Of a stretch of DNA of 64,000 bases, positions 1-7,846 are shown piece by piece. Numbering within the stretch: the stretch's first letter is position 1; each line of letters begins with the position of its first letter. Both the position numbers and the translations under genes were made by a program. A model generated the notes under the pieces. It was given only the letters and a program-made list of their open reading frames with translations, did no database searches and was not told the origin of the DNA. The stretch is from positions 11,790-75,789 of the forward strand of contig NZ_CAMLSE010000039.1 of assembly GCF_946482605.1 (NCBI RefSeq), written 5' to 3'. This DNA is from an uncultured Dyadobacter sp. Lineage in GTDB: Bacteria > Bacteroidota > Bacteroidia > Cytophagales > Spirosomataceae.

Positions 1-354
1 CTCAAAGCCGGCCGGTTTCACAAAAAAACCTTGAATCGAATCGCAGTAGGCATCGACTACATGAGCATGGTTAAGAGATGTCGTCAAATACAGGTAAGGC
101 ACACATTTAAGTGCTATGTCCGCATTCTTCTTTAATTCAACTCTTAGCTCTAATCCTGTGAGCTTTGGCAGGTTTACATCCGATATTATCAAGAAAATGG
201 TGCCATGATGCGCGCGCAAATAGTCTAGTGCGGCAAAGCCGTCGGGGAAGTATATCCTTTTGTTGGGGAAATCAAGCTCTAAGAAAGCCTCCTCGAGCAC
301 GAATTGATCGTCTAAATCATCCTCAATCACGATAATAATGCCTTTTTTGTCCAT
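1..354 (-). CDS. Single-domain response regulator (CheY-like), C-terminus cut by the window edge
   Basis: Translation of the minus strand from the ATG at 352-354 gives 118 codons with no stop, so the gene runs off the left edge. It has the receiver-domain layout: an acidic pocket EDD near residues 11-13, the phospho-acceptor Asp in ISDVNLPKLTG, a Thr in YLTTS and the conserved Lys in FFVKPAG. Nearly the whole receiver domain is present, so any output domain would have to be short or lie beyond the window. No kinase is visible here. It lies at the distal end of the mobilizable element and is probably cargo. The receiver assignment is firm; partner and role are unknown. Confidence 0.85.
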   Translation of the reverse strand, partial: MDKKGIIIVIEDDLDDQFVLEEAFLELDFPNKRIYFPDGFAALDYLRAHHGTIFLIISDVNLPKLTGLELRVELKKNADIALKCVPYLYLTTSLNHAHVVDAYCDSIQGFFVKPAGFE

Positions 355-547
355 TTGATATGAGGATTAAAACGGATTGTTTACAAATCTCGGTCCAGCC
401 CAAGATCGTTGATTTCATTGATAACTGGATGCAACGTCTCCAAGTCGAGTTTTTGTCAGGTTCCGGTGTAAGAGCGAAACAAGAAATTGCCCGGTTTTGA
501 CTCGACAAATGGCGCTTGCATCGACATTAACCGCTAGTTTGTTCATT

Positions 548-1084
548 TTATCTTTTTCGGCGGCTATCATCAAGCTTTCGTGAATTTAAATCCAAAGACT
601 CCCACACATGCCAAAGAGAATCTACCGAGGGGGTAGCTGTCTGTTCGAAGGCTTGATCGATCATTCTCGTTAAACGAGGAGATAATTGCTGAGCCACTTC
701 ATACCTCGCCTCAGTTCGGCTCGCCTGATCAATTTTCTCATACGAACATCTAACTGTCACAAGAGAAGCGGCGGTAGTACAAAGCAGTACTGCCGATGAG
801 GCGAGATAACTTTTAGCCTTAAAATTGAATGTGACTGGCTTGGGATTTTCCAAAGCGTACGATAATGTCTCGAGGTGCTTTCTAATACCTGCTAGCTGGG
901 AAAGCATCATGTTGCCTGATGGCATTTTTGCCACACTGGCCTGAATTTCTGCTAGCATTTGACGTGCTAAATCATCGACCGGAGCTTTGGGATCGATCAA
1001 TACGCTTTCCATCACTGAAATCTTTTTTACCAGTATAGCTAGTATTTGCTCGAAGCCATCGAGTTTATCTTCAATATCTTTCAT
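548..1084 (-). CDS. Membrane-anchored mobilization accessory protein (hypothetical)
   Basis: 178 aa. Its start codon overlaps the relaxase stop by 4 bp (ATGA-type), so it is translationally coupled to the relaxase. Residues 1-90 are hydrophilic and predicted helical, residues about 92-112 (YLASSAVLLCTTAASLVTV) form one transmembrane segment, and a charged helical tail follows. I recognise no catalytic motif. Proteins of this size and shape behind relaxases in Bacteroidota mobilizable elements are usually left hypothetical. From position I infer a role in docking the relaxosome to the membrane or coupling protein, but that is only inference. Confidence 0.7.
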   Translation of the reverse strand: MKDIEDKLDGFEQILAILVKKISVMESVLIDPKAPVDDLARQMLAEIQASVAKMPSGNMMLSQLAGIRKHLETLSYALENPKPVTFNFKAKSYLASSAVLLCTTAASLVTVRCSYEKIDQASRTEARYEVAQQLSPRLTRMIDQAFEQTATPSVDSLWHVWESLDLNSRKLDDSRRKR

Positions 1085-2019
1085 AAATGTAGTCCTCTCG
1101 ATTTTTTGCGTTTGTGATTTCTTTTAAGGTTGGGGTTGACTGTGTCGTGCTGATTTACCGGATCCATCAAGTCTTTCAGCAAGTTTTCCTCGGGATAGTT
1201 CGGCAAACCATATCGGTGAGTTAGCATTTTTTCTTGCGCCGGTGGTGGTGTCCCGCGCTCCCACATCCGACGCCTCACCGACATCTGTTGCTGAAAATTT
1301 TGCCGCAGCTTTCTATCAAGTGCCAGAAAGCTCATGCTTCGGTCCACTTTTGAGCCCTTCAACACCGTTCCATCCTTCCCGAAGCTGATACCTTCAATCT
1401 GATCGGTACCAGGCTTGTATTTGTAGATGAGAGCAATTCCGCTCAATGAAAGCGCACCTTCCAATTGTTTCCAATTCACTGCGGATCTGCTTGCCAGCTT
1501 GATCTGATCTGCCAGCTCATAACGCGTTTTATCAATCCCTTTAAGCCTCGCTCGGTTAACCAGCATTTTTCCGTTACCCATGTAGTAGCCATGTTTCAGG
1601 GTCATCTCCTTGCAAACCTTCTGATTGATTCGCTTCTGAAAGCGGTCCGAAATGGATTTACCAGCATTATCAACCCGGTTGTAGATAATATGGATGTGTG
1701 GCTGATTGGTATCGCGATGTTCAACGACCAAATATTGGGTGTTTTGGATTTTCATTTTGGCCATGTACTCGGCAGCCCTTTCGATCATGACCTTTTGTGA
1801 GAGTTTATCCTTATCGAACGCACTCCAACTCAGCACCAGATGACCGACAGCCTTGCCCAACTCGGGATTCATCTGGCGCTGAGCATTGAAGTCATGAATA
1901 GCTGACTTTACATCCTGGGTCCTGACCCCTTCTCCATGAAGAACGATCGCCTGCTCTTTCTGCATGACATACCTGACTGCCCCTCCGAAACTTGATCCTA
2001 TCATTATCTTACCGATCAT
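1081..2019 (-). CDS. Relaxase / mobilization nuclease (MOBP-type, MobB/BmgA-like)
   Basis: 312 aa. The enzyme nicks oriT and stays bound to the 5' end of the transferred strand. Motif I has Tyr17 in RYVMQK (candidate catalytic tyrosine). Motif II-like VGHLVLSW contains His60. The metal-binding motif III is VVEHRDTNQPHIHIIYNRVD, with His101, His108 and His110. This is the three-histidine arrangement of MOBP relaxases in Bacteroides mobilizable transposons. The basic C-terminus is variable. The gene overlaps mobC upstream by 11 bp and the membrane accessory gene downstream by 4 bp, so the three form one transcription unit. The element has no visible conjugation machinery and would need a helper element. 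Confidence 0.93.
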   Translation of the reverse strand: MIGKIMIGSSFGGAVRYVMQKEQAIVLHGEGVRTQDVKSAIHDFNAQRQMNPELGKAVGHLVLSWSAFDKDKLSQKVMIERAAEYMAKMKIQNTQYLVVEHRDTNQPHIHIIYNRVDNAGKSISDRFQKRINQKVCKEMTLKHGYYMGNGKMLVNRARLKGIDKTRYELADQIKLASRSAVNWKQLEGALSLSGIALIYKYKPGTDQIEGISFGKDGTVLKGSKVDRSMSFLALDRKLRQNFQQQMSVRRRMWERGTPPPAQEKMLTHRYGLPNYPEENLLKDLMDPVNQHDTVNPNLKRNHKRKKSRGLHL

Positions 2020-2368
2020 CGTTGGTCAATTTTTTGAGTAAATGATCAATGTCTAATAGAAGCTGCGTGGCCTTTTTTGTCTCGTATAACAGCCCCTGCA
2101 TATTCGTAAACCTGAGCAGTTGGTTTAGGTTATTGGCCAGGCCGGCCAACGTTCTGATGAACCCTGCTTCCTCCGCTGAAAGCCGCGCAACAACCCTGGC
2201 TTTCCTGGCCGCTTGCCTCAGCCAGGTGCTTGGCCGAAGGCCTGCGTCCTTTGCTTTGGACTCAATCAAAAACCGCTCGGTTTCCGAAAGTCGGACCATT
2301 AGTTGCGCGTTTCTTTTGACCTTCTTGGGGGGCCGTCCGCCTTTGGATTTGTGTGACTTTTGCTCCAT
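2009..2368 (-). CDS. mobC: MobC relaxosome accessory protein
   Basis: 119 aa. A basic N-terminus (KGGRPPKKVKRN) is followed by a ribbon-helix-helix-like segment (QLMVRLSETERFLIESKAKDAG) and the helical MobC domain, including LAGLANNLNQLLRF. MobC proteins bind oriT and help the relaxase melt and nick it. It overlaps the relaxase start by 11 bp, the usual mobC-relaxase order. The inverted-repeat region just upstream (2436-2495) is the natural place for its binding site. Confidence 0.88.
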   Translation of the reverse strand: MEQKSHKSKGGRPPKKVKRNAQLMVRLSETERFLIESKAKDAGLRPSTWLRQAARKARVVARLSAEEAGFIRTLAGLANNLNQLLRFTNMQGLLYETKKATQLLLDIDHLLKKLTNDDR

Positions 2369-2435
2369 GCTTTCTATATCTTTTATCTCTTTTACAGAGT
2401 CTGTTAAATGCCTTTTGCGACCATCGGGAGTAAAA

Positions 2436-2495
2436 GCAAGTTTGAGTTCCGGCGCGGCCGGAACGAGTTTTTGCGAAGCGAAAACACAAACTTGC
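2436..2495. promoter_or_regulatory. Nested inverted repeats upstream of mobC: candidate oriT
   Basis: The 148-bp gap between mobC and the primase holds a perfect 8-bp inverted repeat GTTCCGGC / GCCGGAAC with a 3-nt loop (2446-2464). Around it lies a second perfect 8-bp pair, GCAAGTTT (2436-2443) and AAACTTGC (2488-2495). A short direct repeat GCTCCCT lies just to the right. Nested hairpins beside mobC and relaxase are typical of origins of transfer. The nick site cannot be told by eye. Confidence 0.5.
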
Positions 2496-2516
2496 TCCCT
2501 GCTCCCTGAAAGAAAC

Positions 2517-3452
2517 TTAAAAACCCAGCCCTCGGGATTTTCTGGAACGGTGCTGATGTTGGGGCTGCTTTTCCAGCTGCTTGCCTGCTACCAGCATCTG
2601 ATTCAGATCCTTGTAATCTTTATAGATACCTGAGGCATCGACGAAACTGAGCCCCGCGTTCTCGAATTTTTCAAGCAGCTTTTTCCCAGCTGCATCGTGA
2701 TCCGGATATAGAAAAACGGTGCTGTAACCTTTGAGAATGTCCATACTGCGCTCTGCCAGACTCACCGAATTGAGCACTACAAAGTCGGTCTGGATCTGCT
2801 CCTGTTTTCGAAGCGAGAGAAGCGACAAGAAATCCATAAAGCCTTCCAGCACGCAGACCAAGCTGTGACCATTCTCAATATGGGATATGTCCTTCGGAGA
2901 TGTCGAGCCCTTGAAATAGGCATTTCTCAACTCATAGCCGCCCGACCGGTTCTCAAAACCGGCGGCGAAATAATTCTTGTCGTCAACCCGATAGTATACC
3001 TCCTGGCAGTATGATTTAGCAACGGCCAGATCGATACCACGCGATTCCAGGTACTGGGTAATTGCCCGGTTACTGCCTAACCCCTTTAAAGCGGTAATTT
3101 GGACGGCAGGCTGATCGATTTCTCTGGCTAGGGTAACGCCACTGTCTATATGCAAGCCAGCTAATTTTGGGTCTTGCGGTTGAAATAGAAAATGACCAGA
3201 GTCCAATTTCTCCAACAATGCTTTTGTATTACAACGAAACAGGGCGCGCCCTAAATCGATAATATCTCCTCCCTGACCGTTTCCGTGATCATAATACAGG
3301 TTCAGTCTGGAGTTGACCTTGAAAGAAGGCGTTTTCTCGTCCCTGAACGGGGAGAGGTACCAATGGTCTTGTCCCCGGACATATTGAGGACGGATATGGC
3401 AGTGTTCCAGCAGGTCTACCATAGATATCTGTTTGGCTTGCTCGCAAGTCAT
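2517..3452 (-). CDS. CHC2-like / TOPRIM DNA primase of a mobile element
   Basis: 311 aa. Residues 1-75 resemble the DnaG CHC2 region (SPFRDEKTPSFKV, then DHGNGQGGDIIDL), but the zinc-binding cysteines are missing: the usual CPFH has become SPFR. Residues about 195-265 are a TOPRIM domain with LEGFMDFL (Glu203) and FLYPDHDAAG (Asp251, Asp253). It probably makes primers for replicating the transferred or excised DNA. Such primases sit beside mob genes in Bacteroidota integrative mobilizable elements. Downstream on the same strand is mobC; upstream is the repeat-rich candidate origin. Confidence 0.88.
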   Translation of the reverse strand: MTCEQAKQISMVDLLEHCHIRPQYVRGQDHWYLSPFRDEKTPSFKVNSRLNLYYDHGNGQGGDIIDLGRALFRCNTKALLEKLDSGHFLFQPQDPKLAGLHIDSGVTLAREIDQPAVQITALKGLGSNRAITQYLESRGIDLAVAKSYCQEVYYRVDDKNYFAAGFENRSGGYELRNAYFKGSTSPKDISHIENGHSLVCVLEGFMDFLSLLSLRKQEQIQTDFVVLNSVSLAERSMDILKGYSTVFLYPDHDAAGKKLLEKFENAGLSFVDASGIYKDYKDLNQMLVAGKQLEKQPQHQHRSRKSRGLGF

Positions 3453-3670
3453 AATTACCGGGGCTTGAAAGTGAAAAAATTGATGAATTGATGCGAAGAG
3501 CTTACAACTGATTGGTTTTTAATCATTTAAGCCCGCATCAGAAAAGCATCAAAATGCATCAGGGGTGGCATCGCTATCCAGTGATTGATGCGCGTTGATG
3601 CGGATTTTGATGCGCTGTAATTATTTATTAATCAATTAATTAAATATGATGCGCATCAAAGCATCAAAAA
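3453..3670. repeat. Iteron-like GCATCA/TGATGC array with AT-rich tract: candidate replication origin
   Basis: This 218-bp gap carries ten copies of one hexamer, read as GCATCA or TGATGC, starting at 3489, 3535, 3546, 3556, 3586, 3596, 3608, 3647, 3653 and 3661. Within clusters the spacing is 10-12 bp, one helical turn. An AT-rich stretch (about 3618-3650) lies between the second and third clusters. It sits between the primase and helicase genes. Phased iterons beside an AT-rich unwinding tract are the layout of plasmid-type origins; the hexamers could instead be operator sites. Confidence 0.6.
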
Positions 3671-4876
3671 TTAGGGCAATTCATTGAGCTCATTTATGCG
3701 CCCTCGGGATAGGGTATAGAACCTACCCTTGCCGGTCTGCTCGAAGACAGTGCCGTCGCTTAGAAATTTGTATTGCGGGTAGGTAAGTGAATTACTTGCC
3801 GGGCTCAATTTCCATACATTTTGCAGGATCCGCTTGATCTGTGAGAGGTCTTTGAAACGGATGTGCTTTTTGTTGAGCCAGTCCTGAACATCGCCAGTGC
3901 AAAACCGGATTTCTTCCAGCTCTTTTTCGTCGGCAATTGTCAGCAGGATATGGGCGATCTCCACTTCCAACTTGTTCCGATTTTGATTGAGCAGCTTTTT
4001 TAATGCAGGTGTCGCAATTTGATCAGCCGTAAACCACATTCTTGTTTTACTGGAATGAACGAAGTTACGGCTCACCAGAAAATACAGAAAGAATGGTATC
4101 TGAGCCCGAAGTTGGGCAAGCAGGTGGTGATTCTCCGATTTTAGTGGTGGCACCTTTCTCACCCAATACCGGATTTCTCCGGGCTCGGCAATAATGAAAT
4201 GATCTTCGTTGTTACTGCACAAAATGAATTTTCCGAAGAATTCCACTTCCTGCCGGTCATGGCCTTTGGCCTCGACTTTGTAAAACCGGGCCGTGCTCAG
4301 ATTCTTGATTCGCTCTGAATCCTCCTTTCTATCCAGGAACGTTTCATCCACACCGATGACCAGTTTCTGCGCCCATTCGATGTTGAAATTGGAGCGGAAA
4401 TCCTCATTACTGTTGATCGTCATGTTTTCGCCAAAGATGGATTTGACAAAATGCAGGAATGTGGTCTTTCCCGTTCCGCGCTCCTCGCTGACCAGGCACA
4501 GGATAGGCAGAATTTGGGTAGGACGTTCAAGCAGGATTTTGAAGTAGTCATAACCCATCTCGATCTGCTCGCCGAAAATGTGACTCAGAAACTGGAATAT
4601 TACCGAGGCATCACCCTGCCGCGTCTCATGCTGGAATGGCTGATAGCGATTGTAAAACCCGCCAACCTTTTGTTGGTAGTTCAGATGGCTCGGGACGAAA
4701 CAAAAGCCGTCGTAACAATCCACCCGGTCCTTCAAGTAGTCACGGCTGTGATCCAGCCGGATGCATTCAGCCGACCATGGGATCAATGAGGAAATCGTGT
4801 CGCCGGAAGATAGTGGCCGGTTGACTTTCTTAAAGTAACTGGTACCAATGCGTAGGTAAACCGGATTATCTTTCAT
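3671..4876 (-). CDS. SF3-type primase-helicase (DUF5906 / VirE-like P-loop ATPase)
   Basis: 401 aa. The central ATPase domain (about residues 100-245) has Walker A in EERGTGKTTF (residues 131-140), Walker B in KLVIGVDETF (171-180) and a motif C-like segment FFGKFILCSNNED (213-225). This is the order of superfamily 3 helicases of phages and mobile elements. The C-terminal part looks like a winged-helix region (VQDWLNKKHIRFKDLSQIKRIL). It overlaps the upstream HTH gene by 11 bp. With the primase it suggests that the element replicates its excised circle, which is inference. Confidence 0.85.
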   Translation of the reverse strand: MKDNPVYLRIGTSYFKKVNRPLSSGDTISSLIPWSAECIRLDHSRDYLKDRVDCYDGFCFVPSHLNYQQKVGGFYNRYQPFQHETRQGDASVIFQFLSHIFGEQIEMGYDYFKILLERPTQILPILCLVSEERGTGKTTFLHFVKSIFGENMTINSNEDFRSNFNIEWAQKLVIGVDETFLDRKEDSERIKNLSTARFYKVEAKGHDRQEVEFFGKFILCSNNEDHFIIAEPGEIRYWVRKVPPLKSENHHLLAQLRAQIPFFLYFLVSRNFVHSSKTRMWFTADQIATPALKKLLNQNRNKLEVEIAHILLTIADEKELEEIRFCTGDVQDWLNKKHIRFKDLSQIKRILQNVWKLSPASNSLTYPQYKFLSDGTVFEQTGKGRFYTLSRGRINELNELP

Positions 4877-5165
4877 GGCTACCTCCGATTTTTTGCTGGC
4901 CGTTGGCTATCCATTCCAGTAGCTCCTTTCGTGAAAAGAGCAACTTACCTTCCATTTTGCAAAACGGAATCTTCTTTCTTTTCACCAGCCCATAAATGGA
5001 GGTCTCCTTGTATTTGGTAAGGCGCGCCGCCTCCTTGGTGTCCAGCAAAGTGTCACTGGTATCGGAGGAAGCCTCCGGTTTTGACTCTAAAACCCGGCGC
5101 AGTGAAGATTCGATCAGCTCTGATAACTGCTGATCGTTCATCGAAACTAGAACTGTTGTGCTCAT
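4866..5165 (-). CDS. Excisionase-like helix-turn-helix DNA-binding protein
   Basis: 99 aa. The C-terminal half matches the MerR/excisionase-type winged HTH of mobile elements: DTKEAARLTKYKETSIYGLVKRKKIPFCKMEGKLLFSRKELLEW, with the typical helix pair followed by a beta wing and a final helix. The N-terminus is acidic and probably flexible. It sits in the integration/replication half of the element and overlaps the helicase start. It is either a recombination directionality factor or the regulator of the helicase/primase/mob operon; sequence alone does not decide. Confidence 0.8.
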   Translation of the reverse strand: MSTTVLVSMNDQQLSELIESSLRRVLESKPEASSDTSDTLLDTKEAARLTKYKETSIYGLVKRKKIPFCKMEGKLLFSRKELLEWIANGQQKIGGSHER

Positions 5166-5231
5166 CCCTTTTGCGTTTTGGTAATGGGCAAAGCAAGGCT
5201 AGAAAATCGGGGAAAAACAATATGAAGTTGA

Positions 5232-6299
5232 CTAAGTCAGGTCTGCGACGCCGTACTCGTTAATTTTCCTTAATGTTTTCAAAACATTTTTAGAATGAGG
5301 GCTATCAGTCAGATTGCCAATGCTCTGTACTATATTCCCGCGCGCTTTATTGATATTACTTCGAAGGCTTTCCAGCTTCGTTTTCGAGTAGCACGAAAAT
5401 GTATCGAGCAGCAATTGACAGTACCGGTCAAGGCCAATATTGTTCCGATCTGTATTCAACTTATAGGTAGCATGCATGAGCAGGTTTAAAACCCTCTCGT
5501 AGTTTCCCGGAGGCATTTCAAAGTACTTGTGTTCAGATCTGGGCAGTCTGCCTCCTTTTTCTTCGAACATCATTCCCAAGAGCTGCAACACTTCCCCTTC
5601 ACTTTTAAATACCTGAATAGAGCTCACTGCCTTACATTTCCAAGCGTCGACTAAAATCAACCACATGGATATAATTTCTTCAACCGCATAGTCGAGCGGA
5701 ATCCGCTCTGGGCCTTTCGTTTGTACTTCAGCCACTGGCAATTCTTGCTTTTGTGCCAAGACCGGAGATTTATACTTAGGAAGGCCAAGCGCATTTACTC
5801 TATCGCCACACGCTCGCACAAGGTAAGCCTGGATAAATCCGAGCGCGTATAAACAGGATGGAACAGCAAATCCCTCAAAGTATAAATGATAGGAGCAAAA
5901 TTCAATGAATTGCTCCAAATGAGCGATTTTGCTCTCGTTGTCAGGATTGTACAGAATCGAGACTATCTGTTGTGGATATTCCTTCATCGCGTCGAAGTAC
6001 CCTCTTTCAAACTGCGCTCTCAGTTCGTCGGCATAAGACTCCGAGATTGGGCTATGATGATCTACAATGACAGTCGCCCGGTTTTTCTGGTCGAAAATGG
6101 CAGCCAGATTCGGTTCACTGAGGAAGACCGGTGGCGCTGTTTTCTCAGCAATGTTCTCAAAGTGAAAATTACGTGATAGGTAGTCTGCTTTTCCACTGCG
6201 AAAAACATGATCTACAAATCTTAAATATGGAAACCGTCCCTGATCGTCCAGATTTATACCGAGATCAGGATCGAAGCCTGGCAAATTGAAAAAATACAT
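5232..6299 (-). CDS. Unknown 355-aa protein of the mobilizable element
   Basis: No recognised domain. It is a soluble, mixed alpha/beta protein with no signal peptide or membrane segment. The first 60 residues are rich in aromatics (MYFFNLPGF, RFPYLRFVDHVFR) and the C-terminal 120 residues are helical. It begins 4 bp after the integrase stop, so it is co-transcribed with the integrase, between it and the excisionase-like gene. RteC-type regulators occupy similar positions in Bacteroides elements, but I cannot see the RteC C-terminal motif. A role in excision control is inferred from position only. Confidence 0.75.
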   Translation of the reverse strand: MYFFNLPGFDPDLGINLDDQGRFPYLRFVDHVFRSGKADYLSRNFHFENIAEKTAPPVFLSEPNLAAIFDQKNRATVIVDHHSPISESYADELRAQFERGYFDAMKEYPQQIVSILYNPDNESKIAHLEQFIEFCSYHLYFEGFAVPSCLYALGFIQAYLVRACGDRVNALGLPKYKSPVLAQKQELPVAEVQTKGPERIPLDYAVEEIISMWLILVDAWKCKAVSSIQVFKSEGEVLQLLGMMFEEKGGRLPRSEHKYFEMPPGNYERVLNLLMHATYKLNTDRNNIGLDRYCQLLLDTFSCYSKTKLESLRSNINKARGNIVQSIGNLTDSPHSKNVLKTLRKINEYGVADLT

Positions 6300-6303
6300 G
6301 CGT

Positions 6304-7539
6304 TCAAAGCGTTGAGTTAATCAGTTCATCCAAAATTGGGTCCCCGATGTCTTCCAGATAAATATCAGTTGTTTTTAAGCTGTCATGTCCCAATGATCTG
6401 CCAATATTCTCCTTGGATACTCCGTTTCTCCGGAGCGTGGTTGCATATGAATGTCGGGCGACGTACGTAGTCAGGTTCTTCTGGATGCCTAAGATTGCAC
6501 CTAATTCTTGTAAGTCCTTGTTAACCCGCGTTCGAATCTTCTGCTTTCTATATCTGATCGACTGTATGCTGTCGTGTCTTTTGTACAATATGGGAAAGAT
6601 GTAGCCGGCATCGCTATTGCCGCGAAGGCTTCGGTAAAAATCAAGGATCCGCATAGCTTCTGGATGGAGCTTAAAACGAAATTCTTCCTTGGTTTTCGAT
6701 CTGATATATTCGAGTTCGTCATCAACAATGTTATCCCATTTTAAACTTGCAAGATCCGTAAAATTGATTCCTCGGCAATAAAAACTGAAAAGGAAGTAAT
6801 TACGTGAATTAATGAGTGTGTCATTCATTGGATCGATCACCAGGGCTGAGATTTGATCAATCTGCGATTTTTGAATCGCTCTTTTTTTTGTCCTAGGGTT
6901 GTTGTATTTGCCAAATGCGAGCTCTTTAAAAGGATAGTGACCCTCGGGGCAAAATTTTTCTCGGATTGCTACCTTCCACATCGTTCTAAAGGTTCTTAGA
7001 TAGACACTTCTTGTGGTAATAGCGCACCCGCGTTCCATCAAGTATTCTTCATATTTCTTCAGAAAATTTAGATTGATAGATAGAAGATCTCGGTCTTTGT
7101 TTTTCACAAACCCTTTCAAGCTGCTCAGCGTAAATTTAAAGGTGTCCGCATAGCCGATCCGGTTTTGCTGATTGAGCAGAGAAATATGGTCCTCAAAGAG
7201 CTTAAAAAGTGATTTGCTCTCTGGTTCTTTCGTTGCGCCAGTCAAACTACGAACCACGCTTTTCATTTCGTCGAAAGTTGGCTTCCGACCTTTTTTTCCT
7301 TCAGATATAATAAGAAAATCTAACTCAGAAATGATTGTTCTAAGGAGTAAATTGATCTCTTGATGCTTAGGGTGACCGCGGGCAACTTGCTGTTGACTAA
7401 CTAACCAATTTTCTTGTTTACAGCTCTTCTTTGTACTGACTAACTGGTTCTTACGATCAATAATGATGCGGAGCATTATCGGATACTCGCACGAATCATT
7501 AACTTTGGAAGCTAGGATAAACTTGGTTGAGAGTGCCAT
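6304..7539 (-). CDS. Tyrosine site-specific integrase of the tRNA-Ala element
   Basis: 411 aa. It has an arm-binding/SAM-like N-terminal domain (about 100-200: SLFKLFEDHISLLNQ, LRTFRTMWKVAIRE) and a C-terminal catalytic domain with Arg256 (FYCRGINFTDLASLKW), Arg362 (YVARHSYATTLRR), His385 (LGHDSLKT) and nucleophile Tyr393 (TTDIYL). The first His of the HxxR box is replaced by Tyr, as often seen in integrases of Bacteroidota conjugative elements. It reads away from the attachment site at 7701-7742, which lies 160 bp behind its start, the normal integrase-att arrangement. Confidence 0.95.
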   Translation of the reverse strand: MALSTKFILASKVNDSCEYPIMLRIIIDRKNQLVSTKKSCKQENWLVSQQQVARGHPKHQEINLLLRTIISELDFLIISEGKKGRKPTFDEMKSVVRSLTGATKEPESKSLFKLFEDHISLLNQQNRIGYADTFKFTLSSLKGFVKNKDRDLLSINLNFLKKYEEYLMERGCAITTRSVYLRTFRTMWKVAIREKFCPEGHYPFKELAFGKYNNPRTKKRAIQKSQIDQISALVIDPMNDTLINSRNYFLFSFYCRGINFTDLASLKWDNIVDDELEYIRSKTKEEFRFKLHPEAMRILDFYRSLRGNSDAGYIFPILYKRHDSIQSIRYRKQKIRTRVNKDLQELGAILGIQKNLTTYVARHSYATTLRRNGVSKENIGRSLGHDSLKTTDIYLEDIGDPILDELINSTL

Positions 7540-7700
7540 CAGTGCATATTTTGATCAAAATTAGGTCGAACATAGGTCGAACATTTCTTGTCTAAGGATA
7601 ATTAAGTAAACTTAAAGAAACTCAATTAACTGACTAATATTCAATATGTTAGATTGTTTTTTATAAAAATCAAATATACAAAAAATCCTAAAAAATCTGG

Positions 7701-7742
7701 ATGGCATGCAAGAGGTCGTCGGTTCGAATCCGATATTCTCCA
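7701..7742 (+). mobile_element. Attachment-site copy: 3' half of tRNA-Ala(GGC), right end of the mobilizable element
   Basis: These 42 bases fold as the 3' part of a tRNA: anticodon loop ATGGCAT with anticodon GGC (7703-7705), 3' anticodon stem GCAAG, variable loop AGGTC, T-stem GTCGG/CCGAT around TTCGAAT, acceptor strand ATTCTCC and discriminator A. The 5' half is absent; the upstream bases do not pair. The element therefore inserted at the anticodon loop and this is one att copy. The functional tRNA should be rebuilt at the other end, left of the window. Confidence 0.85.
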
Positions 7743-7750
7743 CACAGAAA

Positions 7751-7784
7751 AGAGGCACTTACGTTGTTCGTAAGCGCCTCTTTC
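7751..7784 (+). terminator. Rho-independent terminator of the displaced tRNA-Ala gene
   Basis: Inverted repeat AGAGGC-A-CTTACG / CGTAAG-C-GCCTCT with a TTGTT loop and a short T run, directly behind the tRNA 3' fragment. It marks the start of chromosomal backbone to the right. Confidence 0.75.
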
Positions 7785-7846
7785 CGTTTAAGCTACCATC
7801 TAAATCGGCGCAACTCAGTAATGTAGCTGTTGCACAAAGTACGTCA

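Noticed and set aside
323..508. 61-aa minus-strand frame overlapping the response regulator start
   Set aside because: Overlaps the better-supported receiver-domain frame and has no similarity. The 354-547 gap shows short broken frames only, so I leave it as non-coding.
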